NCBI GenBank assembly: GCA_037367355.1
Contig: CM074705.1
Location: 620,001-684,000, forward strand
Origin: Neoscytalidium dimidiatum
Lineage: Eukaryota; Ascomycota; Dothideomycetes; Botryosphaeriales; Botryosphaeriaceae
DNA: 64,000 nt
Direction of reading: 5' to 3'
Position 1 is the first letter of the stretch. Every line of letters begins with the position of its first letter. Of this stretch, positions 21,686 through 33,560 are shown piece after piece. A model generated the notes under the pieces. It did not search any database. It was given only the letters and a program-made list of their open reading frames with translations, and was not told the DNA's origin. The position numbers and the translations under genes were made by a program.

Positions 21686-24600
21686 CTACAGCGCCCTAAC
21701 GCGCCTAAAGAACGGATTCGCCATCAAGACCTCATTCCCCTTAACCAACTCCCTCATCTTCCTCACCTGCTCATCCTTCCCTCTCAACCCCTCCCTCTCA
21801 CACTCCTCCTTCCACCGCACCAACACCTCCTTCAACAACCGACTCCCCTCCTCGACGTCCCTCTTGCTCACCTCGCCCAGCCCCTGCGCGTCCAGATCCT
21901 CGTGCTTGCCCGAGAAGTCCTCCAGCTCGTCGGCCTTGCGCTTCGCCATATTGACCACCTTCTGCGGGAAGCGCACCAGCTCCGCGACGTGGATGCCGAA
22001 CGACTGGTCGCATACGCCGGGCTCGACCTTGTACAGCAGCGTGACCTCCCTGCGCTTCTCGGTCGGGACCTCGTCGTCTTCGCCATCCGCCATCGCCGTG
22101 TCCTCGCGCTCGCCGATGTGCGCCACGACGTGCAGGTTCTGCACCTGCGGGTACGTGTCGACAAGCGCCGTGAGCTCGTGGAAATGCGTCGCGAATGCCG
22201 CGAAGGCGCCGATCTCGCGGACGATGTGCTCGGAGATGGCCCAGGCGAGGCCGAAGCCGTCGTAGGTGCTGGTGCCGCGGCCGAGCTCGTCGATGATGAT
22301 CAGGCTCTCGCGCGTCGCGCTCTTAAGGATGTTAGCCGTCTCAAGCATCTCAGCCATAAAAGTCGAGACGCCCTTGAGCGTGCTGTCGCTGGCGCCGACG
22401 CGCGCCAGGATGCTGTCGAAGATACAGAGCTCCGCCTCGCTGCACGGCACGAAGCAACCCACCTGGGCGAGCAGGGCAACGACACCGATTTGACGGATAT
22501 ACGTGGATTTGCCGCCCATATTGGGGCCAGTGATGATGAGGAACTCGGACTCGCCGCGGACGAGGGAGACGTCGTTGGTGATGAAGGAGATGTCATCTTG
22601 CATCTCCATGCATGGATGTCGGGCTTCTTTCAAGATTGTATTGCCAGTTCCACGCTCATGCATCTTGGGCCGTACATAAGCAGTAGGTGCGTGGACAGAG
22701 ACGTGGGCGAAGCTGACAATAACATCCAGGTGGGCGAGGATACCAGCCAACTTCTCAATGACGGGACAGTACGAAGCTGGAGCGCGTTAGTGATAGGCAG
22801 ATATTACACACGAGGCATCTTACCTGCGACATTGACAACCTCCTGGACCAAACCGCGTTGCGTGCGGTTGTAGTTTTCAGAGAGTTGATCAAACTCCCGC
22901 CGCAGCTCTGCCAGCTTGTCTGTTGTAAAGTAGACTCCGTTTTTCTGTGTAGAGCACTCCTTATACTGCTTCTTGTTGCGGATGCAGCCAGCCTCCTATT
23001 CCATCGTTAGCACTGAAGAATGACACCACCTTTTTAGCACCCACATTGCGAGTCAAGCGGAAGCACCATCCGTGAACTTTATGGTTCTCCAAGAACAACT
23101 TCTTCTCAATGTCTTGGTCAAGGTCGTTGCCAACGCGCGTGTGCTCAACCTCCATGTGTCGCTTCAGCTTTTCCAGGCGCTTGCTGATACTGCGAAGATC
23201 ATCATCGAACTCGGGCTTGATGATAAACTCATGGTTGTCCAATGCTTCTAGGTCGACGGTGGTCTCAACCATCTCTTGAAGCTTGCCTAAACTGTTCGAA
23301 CATTCCTGGAGCAGAGTCAGCAGGAACGGTTAGAATATGGTAATAGGGCATACTTACGTTCAATTTACTGGTGTACTCCGCGTCGAGAGGATCTTTGTAT
23401 TGTTCATCCATGACGCCTTCAAGAGTCCCCAGGAATCCTGGGAGACGGATGGCCACTTGATATGCACGCACAACATCTTCCAGATTTGCCATCTTTCGCT
23501 GAAACTTCTTTGCAAGCCGGTAGAGGTCGGGGATTGACCGCAGATGCTCCTCTTGCATAGTCTGACGAAGCTCGGTATCCATTACAAAGGCCTCGACCAG
23601 CTGTTGCCTGCGCTCAATTTCCTTCACGTCCATGAGCGGCTGCTTTAGCCACTGAGCAAGCAGACGGCTGCCCAAGGGGGTTTTGCAATGGTTCAGCAAG
23701 CCGTACAGACTCATGGTCTTGGACCCATCGCGGGGGCCGGGCATGAGGTTCAAGGCCTTCAGAGCCGCAGCATCGAGTTTCATGAATTGCGACAAATCAT
23801 GCTGGTACAGTTGGTATTGACCGAAGTTGGTCTGGTCTGACATGACGCCAAGATATCTGATGAGAGCCGCAGCAGCGCCCATGGCGAGTTTCAGATCGGT
23901 TTGCGGGAGGGTCCCGACAGCCCGCTCGTCTCGCAGCAGGCGTGAGAGATCCTGGTCGATATCCTTTGTACCGAAGTCCATGGAACTCCTCTCTGAGACG
24001 GCACAACCACAGTTATCGGCGATGGTACGCAGTTTGGCCAGTTCGACATCCTTCCTGGAGCTATCTGCTTGCACCAGGCATTCTTTAGCGCCCAATTGGA
24101 TGAGCAGTGACTCGAAGTTGGAGTAGAGGTCGTTGTCAAGGAACTCGCTCACACCAAGCTCGCGCACACTCGCATCTGCAAAGCAGACACCGACATGGCG
24201 AGCTTCGGAAGCTCTCGCAGTGATCTTGACGGCCAAAATTATCGGAGCAGAGTCCAGCTGACCACCGAGGTCTTCCTCCACATCTTGCAGATTTCCAGGC
24301 GATGCCTGCTTGGCAACTTTCCAGTTCGATCGGCCAGTGGATTCCCATATCTCGATGCGCTTACTTAGACGGAAAAGAGCCTCGCGTAGGAAGTTGCGGA
24401 AGACTGTGACTGAGAGGGTTACGGATTCGAGGCCAGGCTCGCGGCCGAGCTGGCGGAGCACTGAGGTAGTTCTGTATACCTTCTCGTGTATCAGTAGGCG
24501 ATTCATCGCAACAGTTGGCAGTCCATTCTTACGGTGCGAGCGATGAAGACAGCATCGTCGCCGTGGGCAGTGTAGAAGTCGCCTCGGTCAAAGATGCGGA

Positions 24601-24688
24601 CGGTATCTTCGGGCTTTGCAGGCAGGTTGCGAAAGAACCTGATGAAACCAGGCTCATCCTCGACCTTGAGTTCGGGACGGGAGGCCAT
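21686..24688 (-). CDS. msh2: DNA mismatch repair protein Msh2
   Basis: Five exons (24688-24533, 24479-23358, 23305-23045, 22995-22824, 22776-21686) close to 933 aa, the normal family length. The N-terminal MutS domain I starts with [10 protein letters not shown] and [10 protein letters not shown]. Connector, lever and clamp regions follow ([20 protein letters not shown], core near 310). The ATPase has Walker [10 protein letters not shown] (about 654-662), then [14 protein letters not shown], Walker [12 protein letters not shown] and the conserved FATHFHEL. Family knowledge: it pairs with Msh6 or Msh3 to recognise mismatches and small loops in the nucleus. The clamp-to-C-terminal order is intact and no key residue is missing. 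A Glu/Asp patch between FATHFHEL and the C-terminus ([14 protein letters not shown]) is typical of fungal Msh2. Confidence 0.97.
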
Positions 24689-26261
24689 ATTGAATGCCGA
24701 GGAGCACGGGAAAGGTGTGCAGCAGCGGTCAATGGAGGGAGAGCGCGCTGTGGATAGCGGAGCGTGGCGGCGACCGCTGCGCGGCGGACCGGGATACGCG
24801 ACGCGCGCCAGGAACGCGTCCGTCTAGCCGAGCGTCATTCATTTATGTGGCTCATGCGCGTCCGCTTCCGCTTAGTCACTGCTGCTCGGCTCCTCCGCAA
24901 CCCATCCACCCCTCTACTCCGTCTTTCGATGATTACATCAAATGCTCATCACGCCTCCAGCGTCGTATGATTTGCAATACCCGTTGTCTCGAGCACAACG
25001 CCTCATCTTTCTTCCGCCACCAGATGGGTACCAGGCTACCACTTGAACCAGCCGTAATAAATCTATACACCGCACGGGCTGATTGTTCTGATGGACAGCA
25101 TCTGATTCTCCCCCCCTTCAGGCGACCATCTAGACTCTTTGTTCGAGCTCCTTTGTGGCGAGGATCTCAACTTGTGCGGCTGCATGCAGGTGCTCGAGCT
25201 TCTGTGCCATTCATGCCCGTTGGTGCGAAAGGTCAGCAACAATAGTGGCCAGGACGCCTGGTCTATGTACATTGCGAGCCGCACCACAATCGCCTCCAGC
25301 TCCAAGGCCTCCCGCATAGCCGCACTCCCCCCGCAGCATGCCTACCTGAGAGCCACCAGGTGGCGCTGTTGCCCAATCAGCACATCGCAAATTAAGCTTT
25401 AACCGCGGCTGTCGCGCGCCGAACAACGGTTTTCCAAATCCTGGCAACTGATGAGACTTGCTAGCCTTAAGAGCCCGAAGGAACACTACTCTGCCGAAGC
25501 CTGCAGTGACAAGCGTAGTCCCTGGTAGAATTCGAACGTCCCCAAACGGCACAGTCCCCGCAACCTGCGAAATCCAGATGTTCGGCATCAAAAATTGGAA
25601 ATGTGGATGATTTGGCGCGCCGTTTTATCTACCTGAGCCCATTCAAGGTTATCTCTCCATTCTTGTTCAAGTTACTTCGACTGCACCAGCTTCTTCCTCG
25701 CTACGTGCTGGCCGTTTCAACGTCTCGCCGCATGCCGATCTTATGTGCCTCCACCCATGCCATACCAGACTTCATGTGTCTCAAGCGCGTAATCGTCACA
25801 GGATCTGCAGCCTGGTGGTAAATAAACATGCCACATGTGCTAAACTGCCAGCCAATTTTGTGGAACTTAGATTGGATACTACCGGGTTCAAGGGTATTCT
25901 TCTCTCCAACTCTGGACCACACCAACCCTTGATATTGATGCAGCTTGTTACTATTCGTCAGCGCTAGTGTGAGTGACCCCTGACGGAGCAACACTGGTCG
26001 CGTGGTAGCATGCACGGCTCGTCGGTCGGATGCGATCCGCCATGCCGGCCGGGGTAAGGGTCTGAACGGCCTGGCCTCCCTTCCCGGGGGCGTCATTCCC
26101 GCCACTCCACAGCCGATTCCCCAGCTGCAGCAACAAGGTTGACAGAAGGTAACCTAAAGATCATAAAGCATGCGACCCTCGAGATCCACTCCGATCAGAT
26201 AGGTGCTCCTCTGACTCTTTCATACCCATGCCCCAGAATCGTCTTTTCGGGTTTTGCCAAG
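24689..26261. other. Intergenic 1.6 kb, msh2 upstream to rhodopsin-domain gene
   Basis: Divergent starts flank this stretch. The minus frame 25211-25591 (126 codons) has no domain-like pattern. About 24690-24900 is probably the msh2 promoter. No TATA box or repeat stands out. Confidence 0.35.
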
Positions 26262-27855
26262 ATGGATATCTCGTCCGCCGCGATGCGGACAATGAATATA
26301 TGCTACGTCAACATAGTCCTCTCATTCATCTTTCTGGCACTTAAACTTGGTGTGCGATCTTGGGTCGTCAAAAGCCTCGGGTGGGACGACCTGTTCGTGA
26401 CACTCTCTTTTATCATTTCGATCCCACTTACTCTCTCGATATATATGCGTAAGTTGTGAGATCAATCATTCTCTATTATTCCAACCGCAGTCGTCACAGA
26501 ACGAGAAGAGCGACTCACCCAACGTATCCTGAATGTTCCTCCACGGCTATTGCAGGCTGCTGATCCGGATGACAGAAGCGAAGCATGGAATGGGAAAGCA
26601 TGCGGCAGATTTACCAACAGAGCATCTGGTTGAGCAAACAAAATGGTGAGTGAGGTTGATTCTTTTTTAACTCACTATTCCTAATCGCAAGAGCAAGGTT
26701 TTGGGCAAGCATATTGCTTTACGTCGCGGCTTTGGGGTTCTCCAAGATCTCCATTCTCATGCAGTACCTGCGCATCTTCATCTCAAGACGTACAGTCGTC
26801 GCCATATGGGCTTGCGTCGTTTTCGTCCTCGCATACACCGTACAAGGCTTATTCGTTGGGATTTTCCAATGCAACCCACCAGAAGCATTCTGGGACCGTA
26901 CGGTCAAGGCAACTTGCATCAACCAAATCGTCTATTTCTTCCTCGCGGCAGCACTAAACATTGCCACGGACTTCGCCATCATCATGCTCCCCATTCCCGC
27001 CCTCCGCTCACTGCACGTTAGCCGAAGCCGCAAGATCGGCCTCATCCTCTCCTTTTCGATCGGTGGCTTGTAAGTGACCACCCACCCCCTACCACCGTCC
27101 CCCCACCAGGAGAGAACAAAGCACTAACAGTCAGTCCTCACCCGAAAAGCGGTTGCGTCATCTCCCTCATTCGCCTCCACGCCCTCGTCGAGCTCAAGCC
27201 CTTCGTCGAAGTCGGCGACGTGAGCTTCGAGAACACAAACACAGCCATGTGGTCGGTCGTCGAGGTCCACATCTGCATCATCTGCGCCTGCCTACCGTCG
27301 CTGCGGCCCGTCCTGACGCGCTTCCTAGCGCTCACCGGGCTGCACCGCTCCGCCACCAGCCCGGGCAAGACGACACCTTCGCCCAGCACCCCCTTCGGCA
27401 CGACGACCACCACGTCCGCCTCCAACGCCTCCCGCATCGCCGCTTACCACCAGCGCGAAGCCGACTCGTGGCCGCCGCCGCCGCCTCCTCTGCCGCGCCG
27501 CTCCACCTCCGCCTCGCTCAGCGCCGCCTTCTTCGGCGGCGCAACCGTCTCCGCGAGCGCCAGCCGCGAGAACTCGCTGCGCACGATGCGCCACCCGGAC
27601 GACGTCGAGCTGGGCCACAAGCACCACCATGACTCGCGTGGCGGCTCGTCGTCCGGTGGCGGCGGCGGCGCGCCGCAGCTGGGCGTCATCGCCGTCGAGA
27701 CGCGCCTGGAGGTGCACTCGACGATCAGCGGGGACGCGACGCTCGTCGATAGTCGGACGGGCAGCAGGAGCAGCAGGGAGAGCGAAGAGTTGCGGCTCGT
27801 GCCCGAGGCGCATCGCGGGTGGTATCGTGCGCTCGTGGAGAGGGATCGACGGTGA
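26262..27855 (+). CDS. Fungal rhodopsin-domain (SAT4/PTH11-related) membrane protein
   Basis: Four exons (26262-26448, 26576-26645, 26698-27069, 27150-27855) close to 444 aa. Hydrophobic segments include IVLSFIFLALKLGV, LFVTLSFIISIPLTL, SILLYVAALGFSKISIL, ACVVFVLAYTVQGLFVGIF, IVYFFLAAALNIATDFAIIML and a later one near MWSVVEVHICIICACLPSL, consistent with seven helices. The spliced read-through HGMGKHAADLP matches the family's Y/HG(M/L)GRH loop, which fixes intron 1. W...F..SILLY and GCVISLIRL are also typical. The C-terminal 150 residues are disordered, Ser/Pro/Gly-rich with His repeats (about 345) and presumably cytoplasmic. Function is not established for most members; plasma-membrane sensing or transport is speculation. 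Confidence 0.85.
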
Positions 27856-28740
27856 GATTGTGTCTTTTTTTTTTTTTTTGCCTGTGTGCTGTGTGAGTGC
27901 TTATTCGTTTTCCGCGGGGTTGTAGGGTGTGTTTGCCGTGTGTGTCTGGGATACCCCCATGATGTTTGTGGGCGGAGAGCGTGTTCTTGTGGTTGCTGGG
28001 TTTCCCATTGCTGGCGTATAGTGGCATTGGCATTGCTACGCAATGTGATTGGGGTATGTAGGTGCTCTGTGGGCTGTCTCTGTTAACCAGATAACATAGC
28101 TAACCAATCAACCTTTTCAGCAATTTGAACGCTTTCGGAACGCCAGGAGCTATTAAGTGAATTCGTAGCGTACTGACATATTTTTTATGACCACAGAGGT
28201 TCAATGATCAGCAGACAGCGAACGACGATGCGAGCGTAGTGCTGTTTGGACGCTGTAAAACGTGCTGATTTCTTGGGGTTTATACAACGTTTACGCAAGT
28301 GCATTCTCCAAAAAGGTGCACACTTCAGGAGGTCCGAACGGCTGGAGGACCCGGAATGCCTGATGCTTCCTTTGTCTATGCTGTAGCTGGGCTTAGGTGG
28401 CGTATCGTTGCTTGCATTCTGGCGTCAGAGCGTGCATCCGACTTTTTGCCTTTTCGGGCCATCCAACACCCAAGTCATCAGTTCGAATATACCACACTAC
28501 GACCAATTACTGTGCGAAAATCATTTTTGGGATTCAAGTCCTTATTATTTTCAAACCACTTACTATCATGAACAGCTTGGTACGCTCATGATAGTGCACT
28601 GCTGGCGCTAATCTCGTTATCAACAACAGGGGTATCGATTCTTACGCAGAAGACGTTAATGCTACCTAGATCTGTGTGACCACTTCGGCCACCCTCAAGC
28701 AGTGATGACGACTCTCACTCCGCAAGACCGCACAACCGAG
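27856..28740. other. Convergent intergenic region
   Basis: Holds the 3' flanks of the rhodopsin-domain gene and the converging coiled-coil gene. A run of T residues lies near 27864-27880 just after the stop codon. The rest has no coding pattern. Confidence 0.4.
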
Positions 28741-30045
28741 TCACTTCATCGCGTAAGTCTTCGGGAGATCTTCCTTCGCAACTGGCAGCCTTGCGCCTTG
28801 CGGGTCGTAGCGGAGAATGACCTTTGAGAGAAGCTGAGAAACCCTGTTGCCTGCCTTGCACGCATAGTCGTACAGGCCCAGCACAAGTTTCTCCGTATCA
28901 GCATTTTCGAATTCGTCTCCGTTCGTATCGGTCTCGATAAGCCTCTTCCTCGCCCTTTCCACCTTGGCTCGGATCTCCTCGTTCGTCGGGTTGTATCTCT
29001 TCGCCTTCCAACCCTTCATTATAGCTCGCCTAAGAAGCGACTTCCACTGGAAGTTCTCCTCGACCTGCTTCTCGCACTCCTTCTTCCACGACTCGATCTC
29101 CCTGTCGAACCGACCCTTTGCCTTTTTCTGTCCGCATGCTGCGTCCTTCTCTGCAATCTCCTTGAGAAATGACTGGGTGTTGACGATGATGACGTCGTCA
29201 ATCTTACAGTGAAGGGTGTCGATGACTTTCAGCAAGCGACTGATGACGCCATCCTTCTTGTCCCTGAGATTCGCCATCTCAGTCGTCTTTTCCTTGAGTA
29301 GCTCAGAAGAGTTCTCGCTGACCGCTTTAAGCACCTTGATCTCTTCCTGAAGGATCTTAATAAGCTTGTCCTTCTCAGCCACCTTGCTGACAGCCGCGTC
29401 CCTCTCACATTGCATGTCGGCAAGCCGCTGCATGAACCACTCCGTGCTTGGCGGCAAAATATTGAAGCTAGCGCCTGTAGACCCCAACATTGTGCGGCGT
29501 TGCTGAGGCTGTGGGACTTCAGGCGTTCTCTGCGTGATTTCAAGTTTAGGAGAGAGTGAGGGAGCGACAGGTGTCTTCGGTTGGTCTACGCCTAGCAATT
29601 CAGTTGCGTCGGAGTTCCCGGATGAAGTATACGAAGCTGACAGGGCGTTGAACGTGGCCATGTGGCGCTTTTTGTCGTTGTCCTGGCCCGTGGTGGTTGG
29701 AGAAGCGATGCGCTTGGATTGCTTGCCTCGGTGCACGTGTTCTGGAATAGATAGGATCGCGGCGTGGATGTCAGCGGTGTTAGTACCGCCGCCCATATCG
29801 TTTTGATACCTAATTCTGTGAACGAGGCGGGCAATGCGTTCCTCGACGGCCCGCGCTACAGCTTCCTCCAGCCTGTCGAAAGTGTGTTCCGACAGCTCCG
29901 CAATATCCTGTAGGAATTTGACGTCACGGTTCTGCGCATCATGCCTTACAAAGCCCAAGCAACGGAGTGCAGCATCTGATGAAATGCGCCAATTGTCCTG
30001 GATATCACCAATGTGAGCGGCCGTTAGTGTACGCTCCGTCGGCAT
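28741..30045 (-). CDS. Coiled-coil protein of unknown function
   Basis: A single exon of 434 aa; not recognised. Residues 1-75 are mostly helical and acidic. About 90-185 is low-complexity (Ser/Thr/Pro) with an SKRIASP-type basic patch. About 205-300 is a coiled coil with regular Leu/Ile spacing (AEKDKLIKILQEEIKVLK and following). The last 130 residues are Lys/Arg-rich and helical (GRFDREIESWKKECEK, ERARKRLIET). No membrane segment or signal peptide. Codon use looks ordinary and there is no frame break, so it is probably a real gene of restricted distribution. The start at 30045 is the first ATG after an AT-rich upstream stretch. Confidence 0.6.
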   Translation of the reverse strand: MPTERTLTAAHIGDIQDNWRISSDAALRCLGFVRHDAQNRDVKFLQDIAELSEHTFDRLEEAVARAVEERIARLVHRIRYQNDMGGGTNTADIHAAILSIPEHVHRGKQSKRIASPTTTGQDNDKKRHMATFNALSASYTSSGNSDATELLGVDQPKTPVAPSLSPKLEITQRTPEVPQPQQRRTMLGSTGASFNILPPSTEWFMQRLADMQCERDAAVSKVAEKDKLIKILQEEIKVLKAVSENSSELLKEKTTEMANLRDKKDGVISRLLKVIDTLHCKIDDVIIVNTQSFLKEIAEKDAACGQKKAKGRFDREIESWKKECEKQVEENFQWKSLLRRAIMKGWKAKRYNPTNEEIRAKVERARKRLIETDTNGDEFENADTEKLVLGLYDYACKAGNRVSQLLSKVILRYDPQGARLPVAKEDLPKTYAMK

Positions 30046-30452
30046 TGCTGCGGATTGTATGGCTGCATAGAGGATCTGAAACTCTGCGGAACTGAGTGTA
30101 CGAGTGGTGACGTTAGGTAGTAGGCGGAAGTGAGACTTTTGCGACGACTATGTGAGGCAGGTTACTGGCGATAATATGAGGAATATATTGGCGATGTGCT
30201 AGAACGCGGCCGAAGGAGGTAGACGCGCGGCTTAGTGACTGCGGTAATACTAAGCACAGTAATCACTTCGCCATACGCTTCTCCTCACTATTTCAGCCGA
30301 TCCCATGATCATTGGAATGATAGGCTCGAAGTATCATAAATAATTGAAGCAATTATTTCAACGTAAATGTCCCGCAGTTCCTTGCACATCTATATTCAGT
30401 CGATGCTTCAGCCTCCCATGAGCTCTCGCAACTTCATGAACATACAGATCAG
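30046..30452. other. Intergenic: permease 3' flank and coiled-coil gene promoter
   Basis: Between two minus-strand genes. AT-rich around 30290-30370. Nothing further seen. Confidence 0.4.
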
Positions 30453-32418
30453 TTATCTCTCTGAAACCACCTCGCTCTCTTCCCTCTTTCCTCCGCCCAC
30501 AATTCCAGCCCTCACAACTCGGCCGCTTGATTCCACCTCTAACACTGGCCCCGTGTACACTTTCCTCCCCCACACTGCCCAGTATAGCAAGCTCCACACA
30601 ATCCCGCCACCAAACACAACAATACTCCAATTCATTGTCTTTGGCGTAGGGTCCACATGGGGCGGAAAAAATGAGAAGAACGTTCCCACGACCGAATACG
30701 CAATCGCTGCGACGATAACGGGCACACCCCAGACCCGTCCCAAATTGAACGGGCCAAACTGAATCTCCTCGTACCTGACGGTCAAGCGCTTATGCAGCAA
30801 GACAGCGGCCGCGATCAAGAACGTCGCGTAGTTTGCAACCACGACGAGCGACGTGAACGCGCTGAACGCGACGCTCGACCCGACGTTGATGAGCGCGAGC
30901 AGGCACGCTATCGCGCACATCGCCACGATCGCGTTCAGCGGGACGGTGGTCCCCAGCCCGAAGGCGCCGCGCCGCCCGCCGCGGATGCGGGACAGCCACG
31001 CGGAGAAGGGGAGCCCCCGCTCGCGCGCGAAGGCCCAGACCATGCGCGAGCCGGTGGTGGTGATGTTGATGGTGGCGACGAAGCAGACGAAGACGAGGAC
31101 GACGGTCATGCCCGTCGCGCTGGCGGCGGACCGCGTGGCGGTCTGGAACATTGCGATGGCCGGGTAGCCGGTGGGCGTTGAGAGGATGGCGGAGGGGTCG
31201 CCGCCTAGGCAGAAGGCGATGGCGATGACGCTGCCGAGACCGAGCAGTCCGTTGATGGCGATGGAGGCGAACATGCTGCGTGGGATGGTGGTGGAGGCGT
31301 GGTGGATCTCTTCTGCGAGGTGGGAGGCGGCTTCGCAGCCTGTGGGCGAAGTCATTATTGGTGTCTGGAGGACTTAAAATGTACGGAAGGGATGGGAGAG
31401 AGAAACTCAGAAGAGATTGAGTAAGAGGCGACTTACCGGTGAAAGCGAACATCGTGACTGTCAGACCGATAAAGAAGGATAAGCCGTCAGAATCCCAATT
31501 GCCGCCATTATGGAATGTGGCGAAGACTTCCCTCGCGCTTGTATGCGGAGACAGGACAACCAGGGGTATGATGAGTGCGAAGAAGCCAACAACGTGCACG
31601 GCCAGAAAAAAGAGCTCAATTACAGGAAGTAGCGGCTTGGTGACAGTGTTGATAAAGAAGGCTATGGCGATGATGGCGAAGTATAGAAGAGTGCCATGCC
31701 AACGTTGGAAGCCGTAGCTGGGGTAGTTGAGGACCAGTAGCCCTTGAATTAAGGTGCCTCCTAAGTAGCCACCTGAAGCCATCATGCATTGCCAAGCAAT
31801 AACACAGGTCCAACCCGTCATATAGCTTAAAAATTTAGAACATGATGGAGGCGAGAGAACGGCGACCCTAAAGGTTAAGTTTTAGCACAAGCCAGGGATC
31901 CAATTTATCTGATGGTTGGACTAACCAGTTGTATTGACCACCGGCAAGAGGAATCCTGTAAGTCAAGTCAACAATTTTAAGAGTGAGTGACGGACCCGAC
32001 GAACATGGAAGCCATTTCAGCCATCACAATAACCTGGAGGATGGTCCCAATCCAGACGAAAAGATAACCGTATATCAGGCCTGCATTCCCACCATTCAAC
32101 AGACCGCCTTGAAAAACGCTAATAGACTTAGCTTTAATGGTGAAGTTGAACGGGATTAGCGTTTACGGACATAAGCATGGCCTCCCACGTGACCACAAGG
32201 GTACATGTAAGGCCAACGATGGGTAAAAGGCCAAATATGCGCTGGAGAAGTGGCGACCATCAGCTTTTAAGGACATGAAAATACGTTCTACGAATCTGAA
32301 TGGAGTCGCGAACCTTCAACTGAGACTTTTTTCCAAATCGTGCCATGTCTTGAGCGTCATCGCTGTATTTGAGCTCATTCACTGGTTCCTCGCTAGCGGA
32401 TGTCTTTTCGAGCGGCAT
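30453..32418 (-). CDS. APC-superfamily amino acid/choline/GABA-type permease
   Basis: Six exons (32418-32314, 32241-32171, 32118-32005, 31955-31926, 31867-31437, 31339-30453) close to 545 aa. About twelve hydrophobic segments are present. The family signature TWEAML-VFQGGLLNGGNAG spans helices 1-2, GGQYNWVA is the conserved post-helix-2 loop, and FTGCEAASHLAEEI matches the helix-6/loop motif of GABA/choline permeases. The C-terminus is short and basic. It would import an amino acid, polyamine or quaternary amine across the plasma membrane; the substrate is not deducible. Three introns use weak donors (GTTCGC at 32313, GTCCGT at 32170, GTTCGT at 32004). These were chosen because only they restore the family motifs in frame. 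Exon 4 is only 30 nt. Confidence 0.8.
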
Positions 32419-33560
32419 CGTGGCGATGTTTCGATCTTCGAAAAGCTTCGCAGTAGACGAAAATTTGAGCTTATAGCAACAGAAAGGCAAATTTTTATAA
32501 GAGAGTTGGGAAAGAGTGCGAAAGGACTGTCAGACAATGAGACAGGGGAGCACGCGATAAGCACAATGCAGTAGAACGCCACGAAGGCCATATTTATTGG
32601 ACGCAGCGTCTACAGATTGCGTAGATACGTTGTACAGGGTCTCTCGATTCCGCAACGCCAGCATTTCATGCATGTCGCACTTCAGAAAATCAATAAGAAA
32701 TCCTTACGCGGTGTGTAAGCTGCAGCGGTTGATATCAACCTGCCTTATCCGGCGTGGCGCCACCTTTTTAACCTTGGACGATCAGCGCCTCTTCCGCGCC
32801 ACGGCGGCACCCTGACAAGAAGGCTGTTGGCTAGACGAAGAAATTCCTATTGTGCGACGGCTGGAGCGAAACATTGGCGCCAAAATGTGAGTGAAGGCGG
32901 AGAAACTGCGTGCTTATAAGCACGTTTCTGAAGTCGGGTTCCAGAGCGATGCAACACGTAGTCCCATCATCGGGAGTTGAGGCGACGGTTTAGACACAAT
33001 ACCGTAGGAAAATCAAGAGAACTGATCCTCAGGCCACTGTTTCAGCTGCTCATTCGTTGTGTCGAAATTGTGTTGCGGAAGCGACCACGTAGACGGATTC
33101 AGCTCTCTTCCAAATGAACCGAAGCACTCCTCGCATATACACGAACCAGGGGCACGTAGTAAAGCAGTAGTCAGAATCTTCAACGCGATACGCTGAACTT
33201 ACCGATTCGTCCTGATTTCGCCGTCAGTGGCAGAAGGACACACCCCTGGCTTTGTAGCCGCCAGCCCTGATACGTCATCTCTTTTCTGCAAATCAAATCA
33301 CAGCACATATTGTCCAAAGCAACTCAACAATTATGATAAGACCCCAGACTTATTCCATCGAATTTCTAGTAACGATCACGTCATACTTCGTCGAGTTTCT
33401 AAAAACGCAAACTTATACCCAAAGACAGGAATTGGTTCAGAGCTTATATTCGCGCAGCTCGAGTACGGACGACACTGTAAAAGGCACTGCGAAGAACATC
33501 AGATTCGCTAGGAGATGGATAAAAGCGATCTCGGCCAAGTCTTCCGTCCGACTCTAGAGT
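32419..33560. other. Intergenic 1.1 kb: permease promoter and monooxygenase 3' flank
   Basis: Both neighbours are on the minus strand. Overlapping short frames on both strands have no domain features. No repeat recognised. Confidence 0.35.

Noticed and set aside
21902..22873. 323-codon plus-strand frame
   Set aside because: Antisense to the msh2 ATPase domain.
25211..25591. 126-codon minus-strand gene upstream of msh2
   Set aside because: No homology-like motif, no splice partners and no clear promoter.
32127..32166. 40-nt intron in the permease using donor GTAAAC and acceptor after GCTAAG
   Set aside because: It closes the frame but is shorter than other introns here and inserts residues that break the EAML-VFQGGLLNGG family match; 32170-32119 was preferred.
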